Shown: positions 1 through 5,275, counted from the first letter of the stretch. The stretch is DNA of 6,946 nt from Ruminococcus sp. (GCA_004556705.1 SFGA01000057.1:1-6946), one strand, 5' to 3'. Program-made: numbers and translations. Notes: generated by a model not told the origin, from the letters alone.

Positions 1-101
1 ATTCCTCTTTCTTTATTCTTCGTTGTGATTTCGCAGACCACACACGAATTATATAGCAAGGAGGCTTATTTTTGCATTATCACTCCGCTTAAGCCTTACC
101 T

Positions 102-130
102 AACCCACGGTCCAACCGTGGGTTTTTCTT
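102..130 (+). terminator. Rho-independent terminator
   Basis: A perfect 9-bp stem (AACCCACGG at 102-110 with CCGTGGGTT at 116-124) closes a 5-nt loop and runs into a T-rich tract (TTTTTCTT). It would end a plus-strand transcript coming from the left, either from a gene before the window or from the short leader-like stretch at 58-92. Confidence 0.75.
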
Positions 131-139
131 TACAACAAA

Positions 140-175
140 ATGGATGTCCCCTTCTAAATTTAGGGAGGCATCCAT
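140..175. other. Long imperfect hairpin
   Basis: Arms 140-153 and 162-175 pair over 14 positions with one mismatch and two G-U wobbles, around an 8-nt loop. No T-tract follows on the plus strand, so it is not an obvious terminator. It could be a structured RNA remnant or an element end. Its function is not known. Confidence 0.4.
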
Positions 176-387
176 GTAAAGCTTATGATATAATCCAATT
201 AACTTGTTCAGTTTATTGGGTACACATCAATCATGGTTGCCTTTTTTGTAATACCTGAAGAACCTTGAAATCAAGGTGTGAAAAACCATTATAATACTTG
301 AACACAGATTTCTTATTTGCATAAGAGAATGCGTAAACTTTGAATGCGTTTCCTGTGATTTATGGGCTACAGATTAACTCAATGATG

Positions 388-538
388 TTTCCCATATTTC
401 TTTGCATTTGCTAATACCCTGCTAAAAGGAAGGCAAAAAACCACGAAAAATTAGCAGGTTTTAGACGAGAATTTATTGACAGTGAAACCCCGGAAAAGCC
501 AGTAAAATCAAGGATTTTCGGGGATTTGCAGGGAGTCA
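388..538. repeat. 151-bp direct repeat, left copy
   Basis: This aligns without gaps to 5959-6109 with about seven mismatches (roughly 95% identical), in the same orientation. It contains a GCTAAT (410-415), an inverted pair CCTGCTAA (418-425) / TTAGCAGG (451-458), and a hairpin at 488-523 with the loop motif AGTAAAATCAAGG. Identity runs to GCAGGGA plus TCA at 528-538. Beyond that the two copies diverge into different DNA: here the tRNA-Arg fragment, there a methyltransferase remnant. It is probably a conserved terminus of one mobile element family present twice. Confidence 0.85.
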
Positions 539-557
539 AAAATGCCCCTCGGGGGCT

Positions 558-603
558 TCTCCTAAGCGGTAGGTCGGAGGTTCGAATCCTCTCGGGAACG
601 CCA
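558..603 (+). repeat. tRNA-Arg(CCU) 3'-half fragment, attachment-site copy A
   Basis: The sequence reads from the anticodon loop CTCCTAA through the 3' anticodon strand GCGGT, the variable loop, a T-arm (GGAGG, TTCGAAT, CCTCT), the acceptor strand CGGGAAC, the discriminator G and CCA at 601-603. The D-arm and 5' acceptor strand are missing; the bases upstream do not pair with GCGGT. It is therefore not a working tRNA gene. A 50-bp match (three mismatches) lies at 2968-3017 in the same orientation. Tyrosine integrases commonly use tRNA 3' halves as attB and leave such a copy at the far end of the element. The intact tRNA would be expected to the left of this window. Confidence 0.8.
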
Positions 604-639
604 AAAAGTGCCGAGAAATCAAGGCTTCTCGGCACTTTT
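604..639 (+). terminator. Strong terminator directly after tRNA fragment A
   Basis: A perfect 14-bp stem (604-617 with 626-639) starts at the base after CCA, has an 8-nt loop ATCAAGGC and ends in TTTT. It sits exactly where a tRNA gene's own terminator would be. Because the stem starts with AAAA and ends with TTTT it could act on both strands. Confidence 0.8.
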
Positions 640-650
640 ACTTTTCTTTG

Positions 651-671
651 CTCACTTTTTTTCGGAGTGAG
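651..671 (+). terminator. Weak second hairpin after the tRNA terminator
   Basis: CTCACT (651-656) pairs with AGTGAG (666-671) around a 9-nt loop and is followed by TTTTGTTGTTTTC. It is short and could be a back-up terminator. Confidence 0.35.
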
Positions 672-722
672 TTTTGTTGTTTTCAAGGAGTAAAACAAAA
701 TCGGACTTTTATCGCAACCTGT

Positions 723-807
723 CAAAATTCTTGCTAATTGTGATTAGCAGAAAATCGCCGTTTTGCTAATCGTCTGCTAATCGGTTTTTTATCAAAAATC
801 TGCTAAT
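723..807. repeat. GCTAAT motif cluster right of tRNA fragment A
   Basis: There are five copies of GCTAAT in 75 bp: 733-738, an inverted copy at 743-748, then 765-770, 776-781 and 802-807. The first two form the palindrome TGCTAAT-N4-ATTAGCA (732-749). The 16-mer CAAAATTCTTGCTAAT at 723-738 recurs exactly at 3251-3266, beside the other tRNA fragment. Position next to an attachment site suggests arm-type integrase or excisionase binding sites. That is inference; a regulator's operators are the alternative. Confidence 0.65.
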
Positions 808-839
808 TTGCACAGGCGTATGTTACATCCATAGTCCTT

Positions 840-868
840 TTGAATTTTTGAAGAAAACAGGTTATAAT
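840..868 (+). promoter_or_regulatory. Sigma-A-type promoter of the sigma-factor operon
   Basis: TTGAAT at 840-845 and TATAAT at 863-868 are separated by exactly 17 bp and lie about 55 bp before the GTG start at 923. This would give basal transcription of the three-gene operon. Confidence 0.7.
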
Positions 869-871
869 TAT

Positions 872-900
872 TGTAACGTTTTGTAAGTTCCCTAATCTAA
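872..900 (+). promoter_or_regulatory. Possible ECF-type autoregulatory promoter
   Basis: TGTAAC at 872-877, just before the operon, resembles the AAC-containing -35 element used by many ECF sigma factors. A possible -10 region lies in the CTAATCTAAC stretch (892-901). ECF sigma genes are very often autoregulated. The -10 is not a clean match, so this is tentative. Confidence 0.35.
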
Positions 901-922
901 CAGTTGAAAGGGCGGTGAAAAT

Positions 923-1399
923 GTGACTGATTTTGAAAAGCTTTTCAACGAAAACCGAGAATTCATTTTTAAATATCTGATGAAAATGACACGGAATATT
1001 ACGCTATCCGAAGAGTTGACACAAGAAACCTTTTTTCGTGCATATATGAACTATGCTTCTCTGCGAGACAAGGATAAAGCATCCGCGTGGCTCTGCCAAA
1101 TTGCAAAGAATACATATTTTGCGTGGTATAACGAACAAAAGAAAAAAGATTCTCTCGACGATCTTGAAGTGGCAAACTGCGATGTAAGCATAGAAGATGC
1201 CTTTGTTCAAAAAGAACTTTCCCAAAAAGCACTTATATGCTTGCACGAATTAGAAGATCCGTATAAAGAAGTTTTTATGCTTTCTGTGTTTGGCGGTTTC
1301 TCGCTAAAAGACATTAGCTCGATCTTCGGAAAAAGTGAAAGCTGGGCACGAGTTACATTTTACCGTGCCAAGCAAAAACTATTAGAAAGAATGAGGTAA
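923..1399 (+). CDS. ECF-type RNA polymerase sigma factor
   Basis: This 158-residue protein is a two-domain extracytoplasmic-function sigma-70 factor that would direct RNA polymerase to a small regulon when its anti-sigma partner releases it. Region 2 spans about residues 8-75, including the helix ELTQETFFRAY and the AWLCQIAKNTYFAWY segment typical of regions 2.3-2.4. Region 4 spans about 105-157, with the DPYKEVFMLSVFGGFSLKDI and SWARVTFYRAKQKL helix-turn-helix. Length is normal for the family. The start is GTG at 923: the overlapping ATG at 921 is followed at once by TGA, and AGGGCGGTG sits upstream. It is followed after 4 bp by its anti-sigma gene. The regulon cannot be read from the window, and the inducing signal is unknown. 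Confidence 0.92.
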   Translation: MTDFEKLFNENREFIFKYLMKMTRNITLSEELTQETFFRAYMNYASLRDKDKASAWLCQIAKNTYFAWYNEQKKKDSLDDLEVANCDVSIEDAFVQKELSQKALICLHELEDPYKEVFMLSVFGGFSLKDISSIFGKSESWARVTFYRAKQKLLERMR

Positions 1400-1403
1400 C
1401 GGT

Positions 1404-2033
1404 ATGAATTGTAACATTGTTAAGGATTTGATCCCACTGTACATTGACGGATGTTGCAGTGAGGAAAGCGAAAAGGTTGTTGAAGTACATATTAGAGATT
1501 GCGACGATTGCAAGAGACTTCTTGAAGATATGAAATCGTCATCCGATATTATCACGGTTTTGGAGTCACCAAAAACTTTCAGCAAGCTCAATGATTGGAA
1601 GGCTTCTGTTTTACAGTCGGTTTTGTTGTTTCTTTCATTTGCTTTGATTACCTTTGGAGTTGCCCTAGAGGCAAGAACACCATCGGGTATTAGAAATGGT
1701 TTTTGGGCGTTGAATCTCGTTATTCCGGCAACCGGATTTATGCTTTCTTTGGTAAACTGGTATTTTATAAGAGTTTATAAAAGCAGAAAATGTTTTTCCA
1801 ATTATTCTTTAATTGCAACACTTGGCATTACATTAAGTGCTTATATATGGTCGGGTTTCCATTACGAAATTAATCTTTTTGACCTATTTGCAGGAAATGA
1901 TTTTGCTAATGTTTTAGAAATCCTGCACGCATTATTACTTCTAAATGGAATCGGCATATTGTTGACAGTTGTATTTTGCACTTTATCCAAGACACTCTCA
2001 AACCAATACGCAAAGATGTTGGGGAAAGAGTAA
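1404..2033 (+). CDS. Membrane-bound anti-sigma factor with N-terminal zinc finger (zf-HC2)
   Basis: This 209-residue protein probably holds the upstream sigma factor at the membrane. The N-terminus is a ZAS/zf-HC2 domain: Cys3, then His29-x3-Cys33-x2-Cys36 (HIRDCDDC), preceded by the usual LIPLYIDGCCSEE helix. After a linker it has about four transmembrane helices (near residues 69-88, 100-120, 136-155 and 175-197). Many ZAS anti-sigma factors have one membrane span; four with short loops leaves no sizeable external sensor domain, so signal input may come from within the membrane or from the next gene's protein. The start ATG has GAGGTAAC upstream, 4 bp after the sigma stop codon, which fits translational coupling. 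Confidence 0.85.
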   Translation: MNCNIVKDLIPLYIDGCCSEESEKVVEVHIRDCDDCKRLLEDMKSSSDIITVLESPKTFSKLNDWKASVLQSVLLFLSFALITFGVALEARTPSGIRNGFWALNLVIPATGFMLSLVNWYFIRVYKSRKCFSNYSLIATLGITLSAYIWSGFHYEINLFDLFAGNDFANVLEILHALLLLNGIGILLTVVFCTLSKTLSNQYAKMLGKE

Positions 2034-2042
2034 GGTGATTAT

Positions 2043-2747
2043 ATGAAAAAAGCAATATCAATTCTGATGTGCTTGTTATTTGTACTGGCAATACTGTATC
2101 CTGCAGGCGCAATAATAACAGCGTGTTTCGGATATAGCTTTGAGCTTATCAGTGTTTCGGCTTTTGCAATCGCTATTGCTGTATTATCAGTTTGTATTGT
2201 TATACTCGACCTTGTTTTCAAAAATCAACTTGAAAGCAAAATGGTACAGATTCTACCGGCTATTATAACGCCATTATCTTTAATCAACGCTGTATTTTAT
2301 GTTTTTAAGTGTTCGCAAATTTGTGTAATAGTAAGCGTATTGCTTTCTTCAGGTTGTTGCTGTTACTTAACGGTTAAATACGAAAAACCCTTGACACTCA
2401 AAGTTGTCACATTGGTTTTGTCTGCACTAATGATTTTGCCGATTGGTTTTTTCAGTTTTATTGTCTTAATTTTCGGCAACATTGGTCAAAACACAGTTGT
2501 ACAAACTGTTGAATCTCCGAGTGGAAAATACTACGCTCAAGTTATTGACAGCGACCAAGGCGCTCTTGGCGGAGATACCCTTGTTGATGTTTATAAGAAA
2601 AGCGGAATCAACTTAATTCTTTTTAAAATCGAAAAGGAACCCCAAAGAGTCTATTGGGGTGAATGGGGCGAATTCAACAATATACAGATTCATTGGAAAG
2701 ACGATAATTGCTTGGTAATCAACTCGGTTGAATATGAAATAGAATAA
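2043..2747 (+). CDS. Multi-pass membrane protein with DUF5412-like C-terminal domain
   Basis: This 234-residue protein has about five hydrophobic helices in its first 145 residues and a soluble C-terminal domain of about 85 residues. That domain contains ESPSGKYYAQV, then DQGALGGDTLVDVY, then RVYWGEWGE and WKDDNCLVIN, a pattern I recognise as DUF5412-like (a beta-rich domain often found at membranes in Firmicutes). It lies 9 bp after the anti-sigma gene with AAGGTGATT as ribosome binding site, so it is co-transcribed. It may be the sensor or effector of the sigma/anti-sigma pair: its external domain could supply the sensing that the anti-sigma factor lacks. That role is inferred from position. 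The family call is moderate, since I could not run a profile search. Confidence 0.7.
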   Translation: MKKAISILMCLLFVLAILYPAGAIITACFGYSFELISVSAFAIAIAVLSVCIVILDLVFKNQLESKMVQILPAIITPLSLINAVFYVFKCSQICVIVSVLLSSGCCCYLTVKYEKPLTLKVVTLVLSALMILPIGFFSFIVLIFGNIGQNTVVQTVESPSGKYYAQVIDSDQGALGGDTLVDVYKKSGINLILFKIEKEPQRVYWGEWGEFNNIQIHWKDDNCLVINSVEYEIE

Positions 2748-2820
2748 TACGAGAAAATACCGCAAGTAATTTCGAAGCATTTTGCAGCAATATTACCTTT
2801 ACCCTAATTCAATCGTCCTT

Positions 2821-2837
2821 GCTAATTGCCTGCTAAT
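2821..2837. repeat. Two GCTAAT motifs left of tRNA fragment B
   Basis: GCTAAT occurs at 2821-2826 and 2832-2837, spaced 11 bp start to start (one helical turn). Copies at 765 and 776 have the same 11-bp spacing. The same motif is clustered on the right of fragment B. Confidence 0.5.
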
Positions 2838-2850
2838 CAAATGAGTTAAA

Positions 2851-2891
2851 ACAGGATAATATCTGCGGTAACGGCGTAACACAAGATAATA
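2851..2891. repeat. 30-bp-spaced direct repeat ACArGATAATA
   Basis: ACAGGATAATA (2851-2861) and ACAAGATAATA (2881-2891) match at 10 of 11 positions and start exactly 30 bp apart, with GGTAACGGCGTAAC between them. They lie between the GCTAAT pair and the terminator, close to an attachment site. They may be protein-binding sites. Confidence 0.35.
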
Positions 2892-2902
2892 CTTTAACCT
2901 TA

Positions 2903-2928
2903 AAAATCCCCTGACAGCAGGGGATTTT
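2903..2928. terminator. Bidirectional terminator of the sigma operon
   Basis: A perfect 11-bp stem (AAAATCCCCTG with CAGGGGATTTT) encloses a 4-nt loop. The A- and T-tracts lie within the stem, so it could stop transcription from either side. It is about 155 bp past the last gene of the sigma operon. Confidence 0.75.
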
Positions 2929-2967
2929 GAGGTATTATAAGGGATGCCGTTATCATTTCCATCGGTA

Positions 2968-3013
2968 TCTCCTAAGCGGTAGGTTGGAGGTTCGAATCAC
3001 CTCGGGAACGCCA
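2968..3013 (+). repeat. tRNA-Arg(CCU) 3'-half fragment, attachment-site copy B
   Basis: This is the second copy of the tRNA 3' half, same orientation and same breakpoint (TCTCCTAAG) as 558-603. It has three substitutions against copy A, at 2985, 2999 and 3000. The last two fall in the 3' strand of the T-stem and break its pairing, so this copy is decayed or was brought in from a diverged tRNA. It again ends CGGGAACG-CCA and is followed by a terminator. It marks the right end of the 2.4-kb sigma module. Confidence 0.8.
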
Positions 3014-3020
3014 AAAACTC

Positions 3021-3061
3021 CGCCGGAAAACCCAGTAAAATCAAGGGTTTCCGGCGTTTTT
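3021..3061 (+). terminator. Terminator after tRNA fragment B
   Basis: CGCCGGAAAACCC (3021-3033) pairs with GGGTTTCCGGCG (3045-3056) with one bulged A, followed by five T. The loop AGTAAAATCAA is shared with the hairpins inside the two 151-bp repeats (488-523 and 6058-6094). Confidence 0.8.
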
Positions 3062-3105
3062 CATTTTTACGGGAAAAGAGAAAAATCGAGAAATTCACGG
3101 ATTTT

Positions 3106-3266
3106 CATTAGCAAATTCACCGTCAGCTAATGGAAATTAGGACTAATGTCGTCCGCCTTTCAGGTGTACGGCTTGCTAATAAAAATTAGCAGGATTTTCG
3201 CTATTTTGCTAATGAAAATGCCCTCTCTGCTAATGAGAGAAAAAAACGAGCAAAATTCTTGCTAAT
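3106..3266. repeat. GCTAAT motif cluster right of tRNA fragment B
   Basis: Seven copies occur in 160 non-coding bp: 3107-3112 (inverted), 3126-3131, 3175-3180, 3185-3190 (inverted), 3208-3213, 3229-3234 and 3261-3266. Two inverted pairs stand out: CATTAGC/GCTAATG (3106-3132) and TGCTAAT-AAAA-ATTAGCA (3174-3191). The second has the same 4-bp-spaced palindrome as 732-749. The layout mirrors the cluster beside fragment A. Confidence 0.65.
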
Positions 3267-3286
3267 GGACAAGGCGGTCGTTACCT

Positions 3287-3316
3287 ATTTAGAGTTAGTC
3301 CGACAAACTGGAATTT
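3287..3316. repeat. Cassette end box, first payload (L1)
   Basis: This 30-bp sequence recurs at 3882-3911 and 5429-5458 with only a few changes. Its last 15 bp (GACAAACTGGAATTT, 3302-3316) abut the stop codon of the minus-strand gene. To its left, the terminator and 60-bp core seen in the other blocks are absent, so this is where the array ends. Confidence 0.75.
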
Positions 3317-3606
3317 TATTTATTTTTGCATCTTACAGTCCAATCGCTTGTCTCACTTTCTGCTTCCGCATATTCACCATAATCCAATTCTGCTAAATCA
3401 CTCATTTTTTCATCAATACTTAAAATAGATGCTAATGAGACCACTCTCGCATCTTCTTCCTTATGACTTCCGCCACATAGAAACTGCCAGTATCCATCTT
3501 TATCATGAGACACGTATAATATAGGCTTGTTCTCCTCTAATACATGACAACAAGTAAAGCAAGCAGTATTAGGAGCGTCTGCAAACGGAAATTCGCTGCT
3601 ATTCAT
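3316..3606 (-). CDS. Small Cys/His-containing protein, possibly Imm33/DUF2185-like (cassette 1)
   Basis: This 96-residue soluble protein has no signal peptide and is acidic towards its end. It starts at an ATG with GGAGG eight bases upstream; an ATG four bases further upstream (3608-3610) runs into a stop after three codons. It contains C16-x2-C19-C20-H21 and a second cluster C44-x3-H48, which could bind zinc. The stretch ILYVSHDKDGYWQFLCGG, followed by an acidic VVSLASILSID segment and a final WTVR, resembles the layout of the DUF2185 (Imm33) immunity family, but I hold that only loosely. Its stop codon lies at the edge of the repeated end box, and its upstream region is the shared promoter block, so it is the payload of a single-gene cassette. 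Function is unproven; immunity against a toxin is the main guess. Confidence 0.7.
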   Translation of the reverse strand: MNSSEFPFADAPNTACFTCCHVLEENKPILYVSHDKDGYWQFLCGGSHKEEDARVVSLASILSIDEKMSDLAELDYGEYAEAESETSDWTVRCKNK

Positions 3607-3650
3607 TCATCGCACCTCCAACTTCATATTTGTCTTCCTTTTAATTTCCT

Positions 3651-3679
3651 ATTATACACCAAAATTATGAATATTTCTA
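3651..3679 (-). promoter_or_regulatory. Promoter of cassette 1
   Basis: On the minus strand, TAGAAA (3674-3679) and TATAAT (3651-3656) are 17 bp apart, about 45 bp before the start codon. The same pair, same spacing, occurs in the other two blocks, with TTGAAA in block 2. Conservation across blocks supports it. Confidence 0.7.
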
Positions 3680-3682
3680 CCC

Positions 3683-3726
3683 GCCGTCTATTGACCTCAA
3701 TTACGAGAAAAATAGGCGGCTTTTTT
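3683..3726 (+). terminator. Plus-strand hairpin with T-tract in block 1
   Basis: GCCGTCTAT (3683-3691) pairs with ATAGGCGGC (3712-3720) over 9 bp with one wobble, then six T. It points opposite to the payload genes, just upstream of their promoter. It may stop antisense transcripts or shield the promoter. Confidence 0.65.
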
Positions 3727-3843
3727 GTTTGCAAAAAAATTTTTAAGAAATATTGAAAAAATACCCTGACTTGTTGACGATATTCTTTGCAAGGCGCTTT
3801 CAGCCAAGAAAAGAAAGTTCAAAATCAAATATATCTAAACACG

Positions 3844-3875
3844 AAAAGAGACCGCCTACACGATGTAAGCGGTCT
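3844..3875 (-). terminator. Terminator of cassette 2
   Basis: AGACCGC (3849-3855) pairs with GCGGTCT (3869-3875), with further TAC/GTA pairs inside. On the minus strand the stem is followed by CTTTT. It lies about 35 bp past the stop codon of the last gene of cassette 2. Confidence 0.7.
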
Positions 3876-3909
3876 TTGCTAATTTAGAGTAAGTTCGACA
3901 AACTGGAAT

Positions 3910-4140
3910 TTATTTGTTTGATTCATTTTTCCACATAGTATAATTATCTTTTAATTGTTTTATTGTAACAATTATAAACCATATCCAATAAAATATGGAA
4001 ACTATTATACTGATATAAGTAATTACTATTCCAACTATGATTCCTATTGGAATAAGCCATAGAGTTCTAATAAACTTTCTTTTATATGATAAATTTTCAT
4101 ACAATAATTCAAAACCTTTATCTACCTTTTGTTTTTTCAT
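3910..4140 (-). CDS. Small two-helix membrane protein (cassette 2, third gene)
   Basis: I do not recognise this 76-residue protein. It has a basic N-terminal segment (MKKQKVDKGFELLYENLSYKRK), then a long hydrophobic stretch at about residues 28-62 (LWLIPIGIIVGIVITYISII and FYWIWFIIVTI) that can form two close membrane helices, then a short charged tail. I chose the ATG at 4140 because AAGGTGAG lies ten bases upstream; the frame stays open to a TTG at 4161, which lies upstream of that site. It begins about 40 bp after the 251-residue protein's stop codon and ends on the cassette end box. It is probably co-transcribed with the two genes upstream. Confidence 0.6.
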   Translation of the reverse strand: MKKQKVDKGFELLYENLSYKRKFIRTLWLIPIGIIVGIVITYISIIVSIFYWIWFIIVTIKQLKDNYTMWKNESNK

Positions 4141-4181
4141 ATTGCTTAATCTCACCTTCAAATCCAGATTGTCGATGTCCT

Positions 4182-4937
4182 TTAAAAGTCATAAACAATG
4201 ACCACACCGTGTTCAAGCGAAAATTCTGACGCTTGCCACAAAATAGAAAAAGCAAATTTTGCTAAAGATTCCGTGTTGTATGTTCCATGCTCAATCACTT
4301 CTTTGTATCCTGTTTCCTTGCTATATATTGCATCAGCGGAATAACCTTCTGTTGTACTCCACGAAATAATCGTGTCTCTGTCGGCATTCCATTCAAAAGA
4401 ATTGTATATTTTCAATTCTTCAAGCAATAATGCGCTTGTTGATAAAGGACTCTTTTCTGAATTTGGCAGAACATAATTAAACAGAAGATTTTTTGTAATG
4501 GGGAGCCACCAACCATTTCCATCAAATAATGATAATTGAAAATCTTTTGTATCAAGAAATTCCTTTACGATAGGATGTTTATAAACATCAAAATTCTTGT
4601 TAATTTTGGTTGGAACTTCTTTTTCGCTGTATTTCGCAGCGATGTAAAGCAACAATGCATTCAGGGCATCCCAATCAGGTTTGTTTGTATAATATGGTGT
4701 TAGGTCATAATCCTCGTTCCATAGCGGTGCAGGATTTAGCCCAAGTCCTCTGATAATATTGTCACGCCATTGCGTTACGATTTTTCGAGTTTCATCGGGA
4801 GAAAGTTCACCCTCATTTTGTTGTGACCGTATAGTTTGAAAATCTATGCCATTAGTTTCAGCAAATTGCTGTGCTAATGTTTTCCAATTGTGTGTATAAT
4901 ATCGTGTTAATGTTCCTGCATATATGTCAAGTCCCAT
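4182..4937 (-). CDS. Uncharacterised 251-residue protein, MGLDIYAGTLTRYY type (cassette 2, second gene)
   Basis: This is the largest payload of the array, apparently soluble and cytoplasmic, with no signal peptide or membrane helix. The N-terminus MGLDIYAGTLTRYY and the C-terminal HGVVIVYDF look like conserved ends of a family of hypothetical proteins, but I cannot name it and assign no function. It is rich in aromatic residues (many Trp and Tyr), with segments such as NGWWLPITKNLLFNYVLP and WSTTEGYSADAIYSKETGYKEV. The start ATG has GGAGAACAGG upstream. It sits between two small membrane proteins transcribed in the same direction (21 bp from the upstream one). A defence, immunity or toxin-related role would suit the cassette setting but is speculation. 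Confidence 0.75.
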   Translation of the reverse strand: MGLDIYAGTLTRYYTHNWKTLAQQFAETNGIDFQTIRSQQNEGELSPDETRKIVTQWRDNIIRGLGLNPAPLWNEDYDLTPYYTNKPDWDALNALLLYIAAKYSEKEVPTKINKNFDVYKHPIVKEFLDTKDFQLSLFDGNGWWLPITKNLLFNYVLPNSEKSPLSTSALLLEELKIYNSFEWNADRDTIISWSTTEGYSADAIYSKETGYKEVIEHGTYNTESLAKFAFSILWQASEFSLEHGVVIVYDF

Positions 4938-4958
4938 ATCCTGTTCTCCGTCAAATTC

Positions 4959-5150
4959 TTATTTATTTTGTGATTTATAATCTATTATTCCAATAATCCC
5001 AAGAATAACAAACGCAATAGCCAATAATAAAGTAATTATCCATTTAGTCATAATTTCACCATTTATTGCTAATATTATAAAAGCAATAATCGCTAATAAA
5101 CCAACTACTAATTGAAATATTGAACTTATTAAATACCATTTACTTTTCAT
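4959..5150 (-). CDS. Small two-helix membrane protein (cassette 2, first gene)
   Basis: This 63-residue protein is almost wholly hydrophobic: helix one at about residues 6-28 (LISSIFQLVVGLLAIIAFII), a short loop with NGEIMTK, and helix two at about 35-57 (WIITLLLAIAFVILGIIGII), ending in a charged DYKSQNK tail. Basic residues at both ends and in the loop leave topology open. The start is well set by TAGGAGG seven bases upstream. It is the first gene after the block 2 promoter. I do not recognise a family. Being paired in one cassette with another small membrane protein suggests that they work with the 251-residue product. Confidence 0.65.
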   Translation of the reverse strand: MKSKWYLISSIFQLVVGLLAIIAFIILAINGEIMTKWIITLLLAIAFVILGIIGIIDYKSQNK

Positions 5151-5199
5151 ATAATCCTCCTAACTAACAAATTCCAATTTATCTTTCTCTTAATCTTTT

Positions 5200-5228
5200 A
5201 TTATATATCAGAATTATGAATATTTCAA
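5200..5228 (-). promoter_or_regulatory. Promoter of the cassette 2 operon
   Basis: TTGAAA (5223-5228) and TATAAT (5200-5205) on the minus strand are 17 bp apart, the best consensus of the three blocks, about 50 bp before the 63-residue gene. Confidence 0.75.
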
Positions 5229-5231
5229 CCC

Positions 5232-5275
5232 GCCGTCTATTGACCTCTATTTAGAGGAATATAGGCGGCTTTTTT
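5232..5275 (+). terminator. Plus-strand hairpin with T-tract in block 2
   Basis: GCCGTCTAT (5232-5240) pairs with ATAGGCGGC (5261-5269), followed by six T. Inside is a second perfect stem, CCTCTA-TT-TAGAGG (5244-5257), that block 1 lacks. The structure is kept while the loop changes. Confidence 0.65.

Larger units (their letters stand above)
1..387. other. Gene-free left flank
   Basis: I see no supportable protein-coding gene here. The longest open frame (from 25) has low-complexity, family-free translation and crosses two hairpins. A good Shine-Dalgarno-like AAGGAGG at 58-64 is followed only by a six-codon frame starting with TTG at 72 and ending TAA at 90-92. A TATAAT at 290-295 has a TTGAAA 19 bp upstream (265-270), a poor spacing, and no gene follows it. 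The stretch is probably the decayed right end of a neighbouring mobile element or the 3' flank of a gene outside the window. Confidence 0.5.
3620..3911. repeat. Inter-cassette block 1 (about 290 bp)
   Basis: This block matches 5169-5458 almost throughout. It separates payload 1 from payload 2. Read on the minus strand it holds: end box L2 (3882-3911), a minus-strand terminator, a 60-bp core (3765-3824, about three mismatches against 5311-5370), an A/T-rich stretch, a hairpin with a plus-strand T-tract, a promoter, and start box R1 (3620-3634, 11 of 15 positions matching the inverted L box). The stop codon of the gene on its left overlaps the box edge. Confidence 0.85.

Noticed and set aside
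558..603. A complete tRNA gene
   Set aside because: The anticodon 5' arm, D-arm and 5' acceptor strand are absent from both copies; only the 3' half is there.
411..725. Minus-strand open frame of 104 codons containing PERIRTSDLPLRR
   Set aside because: That peptide is the well-known false translation of the antisense strand of a tRNA 3' half; the frame covers the tRNA-Arg fragment, a terminator and the 151-bp repeat.
2927..3130. Plus-strand open frame of 67 codons across tRNA fragment B
   Set aside because: It spans a terminator, the tRNA fragment and a second terminator; no ribosome binding site and no family resemblance.
3107..3266. CRISPR array or replication iterons for the GCTAAT cluster
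   Set aside because: The repeat unit is only 6-8 bp, spacing is irregular and both orientations occur; there are no spacers of even length, no cas genes and no replication initiator gene.
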